From positions 186,001 to 250,000 of the forward strand of contig CAJFVJ010000002.1 of the NCBI GenBank assembly GCA_904420445.1: a stretch of DNA of 64,000 nt, in the 5' to 3' direction. The position numbers and the translations under genes are program-made. Source of the DNA: Candidatus Adamsella avium (GTDB lineage Bacteria; Cyanobacteriota; Vampirovibrionia; Gastranaerophilales; CAJFVJ01). Shown piece after piece: positions 28,638-38,718 of the stretch; the first letter of the stretch is position 1; each line of letters starts with the position of its first letter. The notes beneath the pieces were generated by a model. The model was not told the origin of the DNA. It made no database searches and saw nothing but the letters and a program-made list of their open reading frames with translations.

Positions 28638-28865
28638 ATGAATATCTGGAAATCGTTTGAAATATTCAATTCTCAGGCTATAGATTTTATTAAAAAGAAA
28701 ATAGTTCAATTTATATATGTCGAAGGGTCTAATTTTATTACCGACGGATTTTTTATGCAGGCTCATATAAACAACAAAGAAGACAAAGTCCAGATGTATG
28801 TTTATGATAATAAACTATATGGTTTTTTGACTTCGAGCTGGCAGAGGCTTACAAAAAAGAAATAG
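28638..28865 (+). CDS. small hypothetical protein upstream of engB
   Basis: 75 residues, unrecognised. Mixed charged and aromatic composition (QFIYVEGSNFITDGFFMQAH) without a membrane helix. A GGGG-containing site lies near the start, and the stop is three bases before engB, so the two probably form an operon. Confidence 0.6.
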   Translation: MNIWKSFEIFNSQAIDFIKKKIVQFIYVEGSNFITDGFFMQAHINNKEDKVQMYVYDNKLYGFLTSSWQRLTKKK

Positions 28866-28868
28866 TCA

Positions 28869-29438
28869 ATGAAAATTACATCAGCGGAATACATAAAAAG
28901 TTCTCCGGATATAAAGAGTGCTTTTGTTCATAATTTGCCTGAGATAGCTCTCATCGGACGCTCAAATGTCGGTAAATCGTCATTTATCAACTGCTTGTGC
29001 TCAAGAAAAAGTCTTGCAAAAACGAGCAACACCCCGGGCAAAACAAGGCTTTTGAACTATTATCTTATTAATAACTCTCTTGTTATAACCGATATGCCGG
29101 GGTATGGATATGCAAAAGTTTCTCAATCAGAGCAAGAAAGATGGCGGAAGAATTTTGAAATTTATCTGACGAAAAGAGAGCAGTTGAGATTTGTTTTCCA
29201 TCTTGTTGACGGGAGATATGAAATCCAGAAGAATGACCTCCAGATGCATGACTGGCTTGTTTATCATGAAATTCCGTGTTTTGTTGTGGTGAACAAAACT
29301 GACGGGGTGAAAAATTCTGATTTGAGCAAACATCTGAAAATCATCAAAACGGAGTTTGATTCTGAACCGATAGTATTCTCTTCAAAGACCGGAGTCGGGA
29401 AAGATAAAGTATTTTCTCTTATTCAAGAGATATTATAA
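28869..29438 (+). CDS. engB: ribosome biogenesis GTPase EngB/YsxC
   Basis: TRAFAC-class GTPase needed for assembly of the 50S ribosomal subunit. 189 residues. G1 is GRSNVGKSS, G2 lies near TSNTPGKTR, G3 is DMPGYG, G4 is NKTD and G5 is SSKTGVG. Length and motif order are typical. It follows a small unknown gene by three bases. Confidence 0.96.
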   Translation: MKITSAEYIKSSPDIKSAFVHNLPEIALIGRSNVGKSSFINCLCSRKSLAKTSNTPGKTRLLNYYLINNSLVITDMPGYGYAKVSQSEQERWRKNFEIYLTKREQLRFVFHLVDGRYEIQKNDLQMHDWLVYHEIPCFVVVNKTDGVKNSDLSKHLKIIKTEFDSEPIVFSSKTGVGKDKVFSLIQEIL

Positions 29439-29514
29439 AATATACAACATTTAGATGAGCAACATTTGAATATAATAATATACAATATATCAATAACTTA
29501 CAGCAGGTGAAGAT

Positions 29515-29787
29515 ATGTTTAGAAGATCTTTGCGTAGAGAGAAAATAGAGGACCTCGGACTTTTTCTTCCTCAAAATGAGGGGATATCCGATTCTATTTC
29601 GAAAAATTGGACAGAGCAGGCTGTTTTTTGCTATCAAATAAACGGCAACTGCGATATGTGCGATATTGGCAGAGGAAATTATTCTTTTGTCTGCCAGATG
29701 CATAAAGTTGTGAAAAAACTTGTCAAAGAGGTAGGGCCTCCGCCTTCTGAGCTTGATAATCAGCAGGCCGATTATATGAGTGCTTAG
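29515..29787 (+). CDS. small cysteine-containing hypothetical protein
   Basis: 90 residues. The cysteines are in a compact order: CYQINGNCDMCDIG, then CQMH about ten residues on. That gives four Cys and one His, which could bind a metal or iron-sulfur cluster. The N-terminus is basic (MFRRSLRREK). The AGGTGA ribosome-binding site is good. Unrecognised; the metal idea is inference from spacing only. Confidence 0.65.
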   Translation: MFRRSLRREKIEDLGLFLPQNEGISDSISKNWTEQAVFCYQINGNCDMCDIGRGNYSFVCQMHKVVKKLVKEVGPPPSELDNQQADYMSA

Positions 29788-29801
29788 TTTTTATAAAATT
29801 T

Positions 29802-30563
29802 TTATGCTGCTGTTTTACCAGGGAACAGTACTGCCGGGATGGTTCTGAAGAGAATTGATATATCAAGACCGATGTTCCAGTTGTTGATATACTGGTAATC
29901 AAGACTTACTGCTTTATCAAAATCTTTGATTGAAGAACGTCCGCTGACCTGCCAGAGTCCTGTAAGTCCCGGGAGGGTGGCAAATCTGACGTAGTGCCAG
30001 TTTTTATAAGATTTTAACTCTCTGCTCAGACATGGTCTTGGACCGATGAGAGACATTTCGCCTTTGATGACGTTTATGAGCTGTGGAAGTTCATCGATTG
30101 AGTATTTTCTGATGAATTTTCCGACTTTTGTAACTCTCGGGTCATCAGCCATTTTGAACATGCCTTCGTTTGTTTCATTATATTTGAGCAGGTCTTTGAG
30201 TCTGTCTTCTGCATTCAAATCCATGCTTCTGAACTTGTACATATAAAATTCTTTTCCGAATCTGCCTACTCTTTTTTGTTTGAAGAGAGCCGGTCCTTTT
30301 GATTCGAGTTTTATTGCAATTGCTACAATTGCAAGGAATGGAAGAATAGCCAGCAACCCCAAAGATGCGCATGTGATATCAAAAAGTCTTTTAACTATCC
30401 ACTGGAAAGGTTTTTCGCTCTTCGGACAGAAATGTGTTGATAACCAGAACGGTTGGTCTTGAAGATGGTTTTTGTTAATTTCAATCCAATTAATTACTTC
30501 TCTGATAGAAGATAAACTGTTTTTTTTGTTTCTTTTCAGTTTTTTAATAAGCAGTTTTTCCAA
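29802..30563 (-). CDS. priming sugar-phosphate transferase (polyisoprenyl-phosphate)
   Basis: Bacterial sugar transferase of the PglC/WcaJ type that moves a sugar phosphate from a nucleotide sugar onto undecaprenyl phosphate, the first step of surface glycan building. It has a re-entrant membrane helix (KRLFDITCASLGLLAILPFLAIVAIAIKLES), then the catalytic QKRVGRFGKEFYMYKFRSM, DELPQL, SLIGPRP and PGLTGLWQVSGR motifs. 253 residues, so only the minimal catalytic domain. The start is TTG with AAGGA upstream; no in-frame ATG is available. Divergent from the rest of the locus. Confidence 0.92.
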   Translation of the reverse strand: MEKLLIKKLKRNKKNSLSSIREVINWIEINKNHLQDQPFWLSTHFCPKSEKPFQWIVKRLFDITCASLGLLAILPFLAIVAIAIKLESKGPALFKQKRVGRFGKEFYMYKFRSMDLNAEDRLKDLLKYNETNEGMFKMADDPRVTKVGKFIRKYSIDELPQLINVIKGEMSLIGPRPCLSRELKSYKNWHYVRFATLPGLTGLWQVSGRSSIKDFDKAVSLDYQYINNWNIGLDISILFRTIPAVLFPGKTAA

Positions 30564-30675
30564 TTTCTCAAGTTCCTTGTGGTTATCATTGCTAATCTCT
30601 TCTTATATATATAAAAACCGCAAAGATAGAATTATTCACAGTTTATGGGTAAAATATTAAAGAATTTTTACAAAA

Positions 30676-30703
30676 GTTTATAAAAAATCGAATAGTGTTA
30701 GAA
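30676..30703 (+). promoter_or_regulatory. possible promoter of the polysaccharide locus
   Basis: A TTTATA element, 16-base spacer and TAGAAT, ending near 30703 and about 40 bases upstream of the export-protein start. Weak match to consensus. Confidence 0.35.
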
Positions 30704-30744
30704 TGTATATTAACTGGGGAAAAGTGTGGGTGAAAAAGGTTATT

Positions 30745-31884
30745 ATGAAAGCATTTTTTAGAATATTATTTTTATTGTTTATATTGATGATGTCATCTGC
30801 TTCAGATGTTTTTGCAATAGAAGATTTACGTCCTGCCGTTGATTTCAAAACCGTAAATTTGAAAGGCGGGGTATCTCTAGATAAAAACTTTGTTTCAAGA
30901 AAATATATTCTCGGACCTAATGATGTAATTTCTATAAGTGTAATTGATGCAGAAGAGTATGATGCAAAGTCGATAGTCATACCTCCTGACGGGATAATCA
31001 CTTATGGACCTATCGGAGAGATAAATGTCGCCGGGAAAACAATAAGCGAAGTAAATGATATTATAACCGCAGCACTTGTTTATTATTTGAGGGATCCTAA
31101 AGTTACCATAACGCTTTCTGATACAAAATCTTTTATGATTTATGTCAGCGGGGCTGTTATGAACCCCGGAAGCTATGAAATGAACACGAACACCCAGCGT
31201 CAGGCATCATATAATACTGACAGACAAATCAGGTTGGAAAGGTCTTCTCCGCTTTTATCAAACGTTCTTGTCGCAGCAGGCGGTGTTCGATATGATGCTG
31301 ATTTGGAGCATATAAAAATCAAAAATTCTTCTGATGGTTCAGAGTTTGAGGTAAACTTATTTGATTTGTTGGAGGGAAATACAAATCAGGATATTTACCT
31401 TATGGCAGGGGATTCTGTCATTGTTCCGAGTGTAAGCACTCCTCTTGCAGTGACTGATGCCGCTTATAAAAAGTTTGCCGCTGCGTCTTTTTCACCGGGC
31501 TCTATTCCTGTTAAGGTTTATGGTTATGTTAACAACCCCGGGTTGGTTATGTTGAATTCAAATTTATCTTTGAATATCAATTCTGCTATTACACAAGCAG
31601 GCGGGTATTTGACAGATATAGCTTATGCTCCGAAATATGTCTTTTTGAGCAGAGTTGATGAGAATGGTATTCTTACAACCATCAAAGTTGACCCGAAACA
31701 CAGGGATTTCATGCTCCGTCCTAATGACATTGTATATGTTCCTGAAAAACCTCGTCCGCTTGTTGGAAAAGCATTTGACTATGCTACAAGAATTTTGACG
31801 CCTATCAGTATGTTTGCTTCAATGTACAATGGATGGGCCATGATGTTTAATCCTACTCGTTTTTACAATGTGGTATCTCCTTAG
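30745..31884 (+). CDS. polysaccharide export protein (Wza-like)
   Basis: Outer-membrane or periplasmic channel family for capsule/exopolysaccharide export. A signal peptide (MKAFFRILFLLFILMMSSASDVFA) is followed by the poly-export domain (YILGPNDVISISVIDAEEYD; IPPDGIITYGPIGEINVAGKTISE) and two SLBB-type beta-grasp segments (VYGYVNNPGLVML; YVSGAVMNPGSYEM). I start at the ATG preceded by AAAAGG; the ATG 14 codons upstream would spoil the signal peptide. No lipobox cysteine is seen. Confidence 0.92.
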   Translation: MKAFFRILFLLFILMMSSASDVFAIEDLRPAVDFKTVNLKGGVSLDKNFVSRKYILGPNDVISISVIDAEEYDAKSIVIPPDGIITYGPIGEINVAGKTISEVNDIITAALVYYLRDPKVTITLSDTKSFMIYVSGAVMNPGSYEMNTNTQRQASYNTDRQIRLERSSPLLSNVLVAAGGVRYDADLEHIKIKNSSDGSEFEVNLFDLLEGNTNQDIYLMAGDSVIVPSVSTPLAVTDAAYKKFAAASFSPGSIPVKVYGYVNNPGLVMLNSNLSLNINSAITQAGGYLTDIAYAPKYVFLSRVDENGILTTIKVDPKHRDFMLRPNDIVYVPEKPRPLVGKAFDYATRILTPISMFASMYNGWAMMFNPTRFYNVVSP

Positions 31885-31886
31885 TC

Positions 31887-32633
31887 ATGAAAAGCAGGCT
31901 GTTGAATATAGACATAGACTTATTTGATGACGAGGAAGAGGTTTTAGCTCTGTTATCAAAAGATATAGACAGCGGGCGAAGTATTGAGTTGTTTTTTCTG
32001 AATGCTCATTGTTTCAACTTGGCGCAGAAAGACAGAGAGTATTTTGATATTCTGAACTCATGCGATTATCTGCTTAATGACGGCATCGGTATAAAAATTG
32101 CCTCGAAGATAGAGAAACTTGTTTTGAAAAAAAATCTGAACGGAACTGATTTTATTCCGGAGATAGCAGAGATGGCAGCAAAAAAGGGTTACAAAATATT
32201 TCTTCTCGGTGCTAAAGATGGGATAGCTGAAGAAGCAGCAGTGAAGCTCAAAGAAAAATTTGAAGGGCTTCAAATTGCAGGAGTACATTCAGGTTATGGT
32301 CTTGATGAGAGTGTTCTTGAGATGATAAACAACTCGAAAGCGGATATTCTGATTGCAGGCATGGGGGTGCCTATGCAGGAGAAGTGGATAAGAGAAAATA
32401 AATCAAAGCTTGGCAGCGTGAAGTTGTTTGTCGGAGGAGGAGCTATACTTGACTTTTTATCACAGAGGATAAGGCGTGCTCCTTTGTTTATGCGTAAATT
32501 TGGTCTTGAGTGGGTATTCAGGTTATGTTTGGAACCAGGGCGTTTGTGGAGGCGTTATCTGGTCGGGAATTTTTTGTTTTTTTATTATATTTTGGTGTTG
32601 AAGCTCGGATTTAAAACATGGAGTATGCGTTGA
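31887..32633 (+). CDS. WecG/TagA/CpsF family glycosyltransferase
   Basis: Family GT26 enzyme that adds a sugar such as N-acetylmannosamine(-uronate) to a lipid-linked primer at the inner membrane. 248 residues. The signatures are FFLNAHCFNLAQKDREYFDI, LLNDGIGIKIA, KIFLLGAKDG and AGMGVPMQEKWI. The C-terminus RRAPLFMRKFGLEWVFRL is basic and amphipathic, typical of the membrane-binding tail. Starts two bases after the export gene. Confidence 0.93.
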   Translation: MKSRLLNIDIDLFDDEEEVLALLSKDIDSGRSIELFFLNAHCFNLAQKDREYFDILNSCDYLLNDGIGIKIASKIEKLVLKKNLNGTDFIPEIAEMAAKKGYKIFLLGAKDGIAEEAAVKLKEKFEGLQIAGVHSGYGLDESVLEMINNSKADILIAGMGVPMQEKWIRENKSKLGSVKLFVGGGAILDFLSQRIRRAPLFMRKFGLEWVFRLCLEPGRLWRRYLVGNFLFFYYILVLKLGFKTWSMR

Positions 32634-32634
32634 T

Positions 32635-33573
32635 ATGTTGCTGAGTGTGGTTGTTTGTACTTACAATCGGGAAGATTATTTGAAGAGGTGTCTTGAGAAT
32701 ATTGTTAACAGCACGCTTGATAAGACTCTGTATGAAGTTCTTGTTATAGATAACAACTCTGTTGATAAAACGAAGGAGATTGTAGAGTCTTTTCAAAAAC
32801 TAGCCGGGAATATATCTTATTTTCAGGAACATCAACAGGGGTTATCTTTTGCAAGAAACAGAGCTATCAGGGAAGCAAAAGGGAAGTACCTGTTGTATCT
32901 TGATGATGATGCACTTGTAAATGCAGAAGGTCTTGAGGAGCTGAATACATTTCTTTCTGAGAATGCAGGTGTTGCAGTTGTCGGGGGGCGGAGTTATATA
33001 GAATATGAAAGTGCGAAACCTGATTGGCTGACAAAAAAAAGTGAAGACTGGATAGGGGCATATGATTTTGGAGAAGAAATTCTTGTTGTAAATAAAAATT
33101 ACAGAAAGAAGCTTGTTCGCTATCCAATAGGGGCATGCTTCTGTGTTGAAAAAGAATTTTTATCATCAATCGGCGGATTTGATTCGAAACTCGGAAGAAT
33201 AGGCAAAAAGATGCTTGCAGGAGAAGAAACCCTTGTGAACTTCTGGGCTGAGAAAAAACAGCGTTTGATAATATATTTCCCTAATATTTTTGTCAGACAT
33301 CTCATTCAGCCTGAGAGGCTCAGCGTCAAGGCGTTTTTTGTCATGACTTTCTACAACGGGGTGTCTGATTATTTAATCAGGACGAAGGTGCATTCTTTTT
33401 TGAGAAGATTTGGATTTTCTCTCTTCCGTGTTGCCTTTTTGTTCAAGAATATTCTTGAATATTGTTTTTATTCTCTTGTCAGAAACAAAGACAGGGCATT
33501 TGATTCGAGATTTTTGATGAATTTTAATTTCGGTTATGTAGTTGCGTTGTTCGGATTTTGCAAAAATGGATAA
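32635..33573 (+). CDS. family 2 glycosyltransferase
   Basis: GT-A fold family 2 transferase. SVVVCTYNREDYLKRCL opens the fold, and LLYLDDDALV contains the metal-binding DDD. ARNRAIREAKGKYLL precedes it, and CFCVEKEFLSSIGGFDSKLGR is a typical acceptor-region signature. Starts one base after the preceding stop. Likely adds one sugar of the repeat unit; donor unknown. Confidence 0.9.
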   Translation: MLLSVVVCTYNREDYLKRCLENIVNSTLDKTLYEVLVIDNNSVDKTKEIVESFQKLAGNISYFQEHQQGLSFARNRAIREAKGKYLLYLDDDALVNAEGLEELNTFLSENAGVAVVGGRSYIEYESAKPDWLTKKSEDWIGAYDFGEEILVVNKNYRKKLVRYPIGACFCVEKEFLSSIGGFDSKLGRIGKKMLAGEETLVNFWAEKKQRLIIYFPNIFVRHLIQPERLSVKAFFVMTFYNGVSDYLIRTKVHSFLRRFGFSLFRVAFLFKNILEYCFYSLVRNKDRAFDSRFLMNFNFGYVVALFGFCKNG

Positions 33574-34465
33574 TATTGATATTTCTTTTGTAATACCTGC
33601 TTATAATTGTGCAGATTATATTGAAGAGGCTGTTTTTTCGATAATTAACCTCGGGTTGGAAAACTATGAGATAGTTGTTGTTGATGATGCTTCGACTGAT
33701 AATACGGTAGAAGTTCTCAAGAAGATGCAGGTTGATGCTGTTAGAATATTGTCTTCTGAGAAGAAGGGGGTATCTTCTGCAAGAAACACCGGAATAAAAA
33801 ATGCAAGAGGGCGTTTTATTTCTTTTATGGACGGTGATGATGAATGTTTGAAAAAGTCATTCAAAACAGCATATAATCTGTTGTTAAGCAATGATATGGA
33901 CGGGATTTATATTGGTATTCCTGAGTTTTGCGACAGTTCTATGGTTCCGTTCAAAAAACAGCCGAAATTGAATTTCAATGTTCAAAATAAGGTGTATTCT
34001 CTTTTTGCATCTGAAATTTTTGCGACTGTTCAGTCTTTGATTGTCAAAAGAGAGGTCTTTGATAAGGTCGGGTATTTTTCAGAGGATTTGGATATTGCTG
34101 AAGATTTTGATTTGTATGTCAGATTATTTTCAGAATGCAGTATAGAAGTTTTGAACAATCAATACGGTTTCAGATACAGACAAAATCCAAACAGTCTGAT
34201 GAATTCAAAAGACAGTGAAGAAAAGCTGATAAGAGGCAGCAGGTTTATTGTTGAAAAAATAAACGGCTATGATTTTCATGATAAGAAACTTAACAAAAAA
34301 AGGGAGATTCTTGCGTCGTTGAAGTTTTTGGATTTGATTGCAAACATTGCCAAAAACGGGAATAAGATAGGAGCAAGAAAGCTTTTAGGGGAGTTTTGTT
34401 TTTCAACGCCGAGGATTAATTTTAAGATACTTAAAAGAGTTGCCAAAATTATTACAATCATATGA
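33566..34465 (+). CDS. family 2 glycosyltransferase
   Basis: 299 residues after choosing the ATG (MDNIDISFVIPAYN); an earlier in-frame TTG lies deep in the previous gene. GT-A motifs are VVVDDASTDNT, SSARNTGIKNARGRFISFMDGDDE (DGDD is the metal site) and a later GYFSEDLDIAEDFDLYVRL (the ED catalytic-base region). It overlaps the previous gene by eight bases. Confidence 0.9.
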   Translation: MDNIDISFVIPAYNCADYIEEAVFSIINLGLENYEIVVVDDASTDNTVEVLKKMQVDAVRILSSEKKGVSSARNTGIKNARGRFISFMDGDDECLKKSFKTAYNLLLSNDMDGIYIGIPEFCDSSMVPFKKQPKLNFNVQNKVYSLFASEIFATVQSLIVKREVFDKVGYFSEDLDIAEDFDLYVRLFSECSIEVLNNQYGFRYRQNPNSLMNSKDSEEKLIRGSRFIVEKINGYDFHDKKLNKKREILASLKFLDLIANIAKNGNKIGARKLLGEFCFSTPRINFKILKRVAKIITII

Positions 34466-34497
34466 TAATACCATTAGATATATTGGGGTGAGTACAG

Positions 34498-36579
34498 TTG
34501 GACAGTTTTAAGAAATTATTATCAATAATAAATAAAGGGAAGGGGATAATCATATTATTCGTGATAATCTCCTTAATCTGGTCAGGGGTATATGTTACGT
34601 TTTTCTACACTCCGAACTATATTTCGAAGTCAAGATTGTGGGTAAAAAAAGCTACTTCAAAGAATTTTATAACAGACAGCAACTTTGAAAATTTCAACAA
34701 CGTAGACCCTCTGTCCATGACCGGTAATCCTATTTTGACACAGATTGAAATCTTGAAATCAAGCCAGATGAATGACAGATTGACAAAGTTTGTTGATGCT
34801 CATTATCCGGAGTTAAATCCTGAGAAGAAAATACTTGATTTCAGCAGCAGTTTGAAGATAAAAAACAAAATCGGTACTGATATTATTGAGCTGTATTTCA
34901 CGTGGAATGACCCCGAGGTTGCTCAGGCTCTGTTGAAGGAGATAGTTTTTCAGTACAAGGATATAGTTACCGAAACAAACAGAAACAACATCAAGAAAAG
35001 ACGGAAATACATCGATGTCCGTGTTGATGAAATAGAACAGGAGCTTGATAAGGTAAGATTTCAGATAAAACAATATAAAGAAGCAAACAAGGTTATTATT
35101 GTTGATAAAGAAGCAGAAGAACTTGTTGTCAACAAAAATGAACTTTTGATTTTGCTCACAAAAGCTCAGATGGAAAAAGACGGTTTATCAAGAGAAATTT
35201 ATTCTCTGCAGAAACAGCTCGGTGTCAAAAATGCTGATGTTAAGGATATGCTTATCGGCTATGATAACAAGATTTTGATAGACTTGCAGGCAGAGTTGAA
35301 CAGAGCTATGCAGGAAAAGATAGAAAAACAATCTATCTGGGCTGATACAAACCCGAAACTCATTGCTATAAATGAAAAAGTTGATTATCTTACAGAAAGA
35401 ATAGCTGATATAAACGGGAAAACAATTCAGGGTGCTTTGAAAGTTTTTGACCCCGTTAAATCAGAAGTTGTCAGAAACCTTGCGGCAAGGCAGGCTGAAT
35501 ATCAATCTCTTGTAGCGCAGGAGAAGGCTGTTCGTTATTCTCTCGAGAATGTAGCTTCAACTTATGATAAATTGCCTGAGGTTGAATACACTTTGAATAA
35601 TCTGATGCAGAAAGAGAAAAATTTGAGTCTTGCTTTTGATGAGATGAAGCTTAAGCAGATGGAAGCCGCATTGAGTGAAGCTGATGTGACAAGCAACATC
35701 TTTGATATAGATCCTCCTACATTTTCAAAAGAACCGATTCCGCCTACCAGAGTGCAGTATGTAATTTTATCCGTAATATTGGGATTGTTCTTCGGATTTG
35801 CGTTTGCTATGTTGAAAAATGAGTTGAATGATGAGTGTGACAGCATAGAAGACATTGAGGATATTACAAAGAAACCGATAATCGGTTCTATCCCATGGAT
35901 AAATGCAATGGTTTCAGAGCAGGAGCGAGCCGATTTGCTTGCAATATCTTATCGCAACATTGTGAACAATTTGTTGTTCGGAACGCTCAAAAACAACACG
36001 AAAGTGATTGCTTTCACATCTCCTTTTGTTAGGTTTAATACAAGCGGGACAATATTTGACCTTGCTCAAATTCTTGCTATGCAGAATTATCGGGTGGCTT
36101 TTCTTGATAATAACTTTAGAAACCCGAGTGTTGCAAATACGAGAGGAATTGAGCTGACAGAGAATTTCTCTGATACTCTAATCAGGATTGAAGCAGCTCT
36201 AAGCAAGAAACTGCCTGATGAAGATATCAAAGTTGATGTGAAAAAATTTGCAACCCAGCTCAATAACAATTTGTTTGTTTATGCTAATAAAGATTTGGTT
36301 GATGACCCTTATGCGTTCTTTTCTTCTGATGCTTATGCATTTTTTATCAACAAAATCAGGAAGGAGTTTGACTGGGTTATTGTTGATACGCCATCAGGCA
36401 TGCTTCCTGTTGAGTTTCCGATTATTGCGAGATTGAGTGACGGTGTAATCTTCCTGCATTCGAAAAAGATAAAACAATCAAAACTCAAATTCATAACCAA
36501 GATGTTATCGAGTTATTCAATTAATTTGATAGGTTCTATCATCAGAGAAGATGAAAAATCGTTTGTTTCAAAGATGTAA
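34498..36579 (+). CDS. Wzc/Wzz-like polysaccharide co-polymerase with degenerate kinase domain
   Basis: 693 residues. The N-terminal Wzz-type chain-length domain has a first membrane helix at about 17-36 (IIILFVIISLIWSGVYVTFF), long coiled coils (about 160-400) and a second helix (VQYVILSVILGLFFGFAFAML, about 420-440). The C-terminal part resembles the bacterial tyrosine-kinase/ParA-like ATPase, but the Walker A loop is lost: TSPFVRFNTSGTIFD stands where SxxPGEGKST is expected. Walker A' is FLDNNFRNP instead of an acidic DADLR. No tyrosine-rich tail is present. The start is TTG with GGTGAG five bases upstream. Confidence 0.88.
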   Translation: MDSFKKLLSIINKGKGIIILFVIISLIWSGVYVTFFYTPNYISKSRLWVKKATSKNFITDSNFENFNNVDPLSMTGNPILTQIEILKSSQMNDRLTKFVDAHYPELNPEKKILDFSSSLKIKNKIGTDIIELYFTWNDPEVAQALLKEIVFQYKDIVTETNRNNIKKRRKYIDVRVDEIEQELDKVRFQIKQYKEANKVIIVDKEAEELVVNKNELLILLTKAQMEKDGLSREIYSLQKQLGVKNADVKDMLIGYDNKILIDLQAELNRAMQEKIEKQSIWADTNPKLIAINEKVDYLTERIADINGKTIQGALKVFDPVKSEVVRNLAARQAEYQSLVAQEKAVRYSLENVASTYDKLPEVEYTLNNLMQKEKNLSLAFDEMKLKQMEAALSEADVTSNIFDIDPPTFSKEPIPPTRVQYVILSVILGLFFGFAFAMLKNELNDECDSIEDIEDITKKPIIGSIPWINAMVSEQERADLLAISYRNIVNNLLFGTLKNNTKVIAFTSPFVRFNTSGTIFDLAQILAMQNYRVAFLDNNFRNPSVANTRGIELTENFSDTLIRIEAALSKKLPDEDIKVDVKKFATQLNNNLFVYANKDLVDDPYAFFSSDAYAFFINKIRKEFDWVIVDTPSGMLPVEFPIIARLSDGVIFLHSKKIKQSKLKFITKMLSSYSINLIGSIIREDEKSFVSKM

Positions 36580-36584
36580 GAAAT

Positions 36585-38084
36585 ATGTTTCAAAACAGAT
36601 ATATTAGAATATTGCTGATTTTGGTGTTGGGAATTATTATTCCGAGTGTTTTATTCGTTGTTTTTCCTGATGCCATAACTGATGCCGGAGGATTTATTAC
36701 TGCTGATAATCTGATAAAAGCTGTTGTGGGAGTTTTATTTCTGTGCGTTTATTTTTATATTTGTATGCTCGGTGCGTACAAGTTTCCTATACTGCCATTG
36801 GGGGTATTGTTTTTCTATCAGATATTTCAGTATTTATTGAACAAGTTTTCACCGATTACGTTTAATTATCGTGTTCTTGTTTTGTTGTTTATTATCCCTG
36901 TAATATTGATTGTTTGGAATCGGGAACATTTGAAGAATTATTTATATCCTTTTTTAGGAGTAGCGTTATTTTATTTGCTGAATGTTGTTTATGCCGTTAT
37001 CAATTATGCTCATTCTCCGAATTTTACGTACAATTTGAATTTATATTTGCAGAAGCGGGATCCTCTTTTGCCGACGATTTATTCTATAGATATTTTCATC
37101 TTTTTGACCTTTTTGATAATAGGAGTTTATTTGAGTGTGAATCTTGCAATGAAAGAGTCGAAGAAGATAAATTATCAGCTTGCTGTTATTCTTTTGTATT
37201 TCTTTATTGTTGCAGCTTTTGTGTCTATTCTCGGATATGTTTCATCAGACCTGCGTTTTGTTGAGGTTGTTTCAGGCATCAAGAGGCTCAAGGGGATTTC
37301 TTCGAACTCAAACCTGCTCGGTTTTTTGAATGTTTGTGTTTCGCTGTTTTTGCTTAGATTTTTCTATTTTTCGAAGGATGAATTTTTGAAAAATCTGACA
37401 AAAATCTCGCTTTTTTTGATTTATATAACAACTATTTTAACTTTCTCCCGTACGAATATTGCGTTTTTGTCGATGGTTTATTTATTCAATTTTGTAGTGT
37501 TATCAAAAGACATTCTTCACACAGCTTTCAGGGTATTTGGTTTTGTATGTGTGCTTGGTGTTTTGTTTTTTACGATGGATTTTGTTTTTTCATGGGGGAT
37601 TGTTGATAGGATGCTTACCCGTTTTGCTGACCAGGAGAGCAGCAACTACCGTCCAATGCTGCTTGAATATCTGTTTTCGCAGCAGGGATTTGATTTATCC
37701 ATAATTTTCGGGCATGGCATAGGCGCATCGAGCAGCACGTTATTCACGCTGTTTTCTCAGCGGTTTGATATAGCCAATTCTCCGATAATTTATCACCCGC
37801 ACAACTCCTATGTTCAGATTTTCTTTGACTACGGGTTGTTAGGGGTCGTTTTTTATTTTTCGACGCTTTTTTCTATTGGGTGGAGAGCCTTCAAAAATAC
37901 TCTAAATTCACGCTTTATGGATATTAATTCATTGCTTTTGCTTGAGCTTGTAACTTTTTCGCTGGCTGCGTCGTTAGTTGACAGTTATTTGCTGAATGTT
38001 GAGATTATTCCGTTTTGGATAATTTTGGGTATAATGTATGTAAATTCGCTGATTGTTGTGAGAAAAGAACATGCCAAAGCTTAG
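36585..38084 (+). CDS. O-antigen polymerase/ligase-like membrane protein
   Basis: 499 residues with about 11-12 membrane helices. A Wzy_C/O-antigen ligase-like core is visible: [29 protein letters not shown] and [20 protein letters not shown], the last in the large periplasmic loop. Such proteins join repeat units (Wzy) or attach polymers (WaaL); with a Wzc/Wzz protein next door, polymerase is more likely. Starts five bases after the co-polymerase. Confidence 0.87.
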   Translation: MFQNRYIRILLILVLGIIIPSVLFVVFPDAITDAGGFITADNLIKAVVGVLFLCVYFYICMLGAYKFPILPLGVLFFYQIFQYLLNKFSPITFNYRVLVLLFIIPVILIVWNREHLKNYLYPFLGVALFYLLNVVYAVINYAHSPNFTYNLNLYLQKRDPLLPTIYSIDIFIFLTFLIIGVYLSVNLAMKESKKINYQLAVILLYFFIVAAFVSILGYVSSDLRFVEVVSGIKRLKGISSNSNLLGFLNVCVSLFLLRFFYFSKDEFLKNLTKISLFLIYITTILTFSRTNIAFLSMVYLFNFVVLSKDILHTAFRVFGFVCVLGVLFFTMDFVFSWGIVDRMLTRFADQESSNYRPMLLEYLFSQQGFDLSIIFGHGIGASSSTLFTLFSQRFDIANSPIIYHPHNSYVQIFFDYGLLGVVFYFSTLFSIGWRAFKNTLNSRFMDINSLLLLELVTFSLAASLVDSYLLNVEIIPFWIILGIMYVNSLIVVRKEHAKA

Positions 38085-38718
38085 TTATTTGTGTCCTTTG
38101 AACATATTGAGAGCGCTTTATTTGAATTTAAAATTCAACAAAAACGTTGATTTAAGCAGATTGATTTTGACAAACAAAGATGTAGAGCTGTCTTTAGCAA
38201 GTTCTTCGAAGATTGTTTTGGAAAAAGGCGCCCGTTTGAATTTTGGTTTTTTTACGCATATTTTTTCGAAGAGAAGAAACTCCAAACTTATTCTTGAAGA
38301 AGATGCTTCTTTTGTCTTGACAGGTAAGGCGATGATACAATCAGGAGCAATGATTTTTGTCGGAAGAGGAAAAACTCTCAAGATTGGCAGGAGTACTTTT
38401 ACGTCTAATATTAAAATTCTTGCGCATGATGATATAACTATTGGGGATAATTGTATTTTCGGGTGGGAGTGTCAGATTTTTTCAGGCGACGGGCATCCGA
38501 TTTATCAGGAAGAGAGCATAATTAATAAAGACGTGCCTGTTGTGATAGAAGATAATGTTTGGGTCGGGTCAAGAGCTTTAATTTTGAAGGGAGTAAGAGT
38601 AGGTAAAGGTTCAATAGTAGCAGCCGGGGCTGTTGTTACCAAAGATGTCCCGCCGAATTGCATTGTAGCAGGCAATCCTGCAAAAGTTGTGAAGGAAAAT
38701 ATTTCATGGAAAGAGTAG
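38071..38718 (+). CDS. hexapeptide-repeat acyltransferase
   Basis: 215 residues with left-handed beta-helix hexapeptide repeats (INI-type turns in [20 protein letters not shown] and [36 protein letters not shown]). Ends in the classic [11 protein letters not shown]. The conserved catalytic His of the family is probably in GDGHP. It likely O- or N-acetylates a glycan sugar. Starts inside the end of the polymerase gene (14-base overlap). Confidence 0.92.
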   Translation: MPKLSYLCPLNILRALYLNLKFNKNVDLSRLILTNKDVELSLASSSKIVLEKGARLNFGFFTHIFSKRRNSKLILEEDASFVLTGKAMIQSGAMIFVGRGKTLKIGRSTFTSNIKILAHDDITIGDNCIFGWECQIFSGDGHPIYQEESIINKDVPVVIEDNVWVGSRALILKGVRVGKGSIVAAGAVVTKDVPPNCIVAGNPAKVVKENISWKE

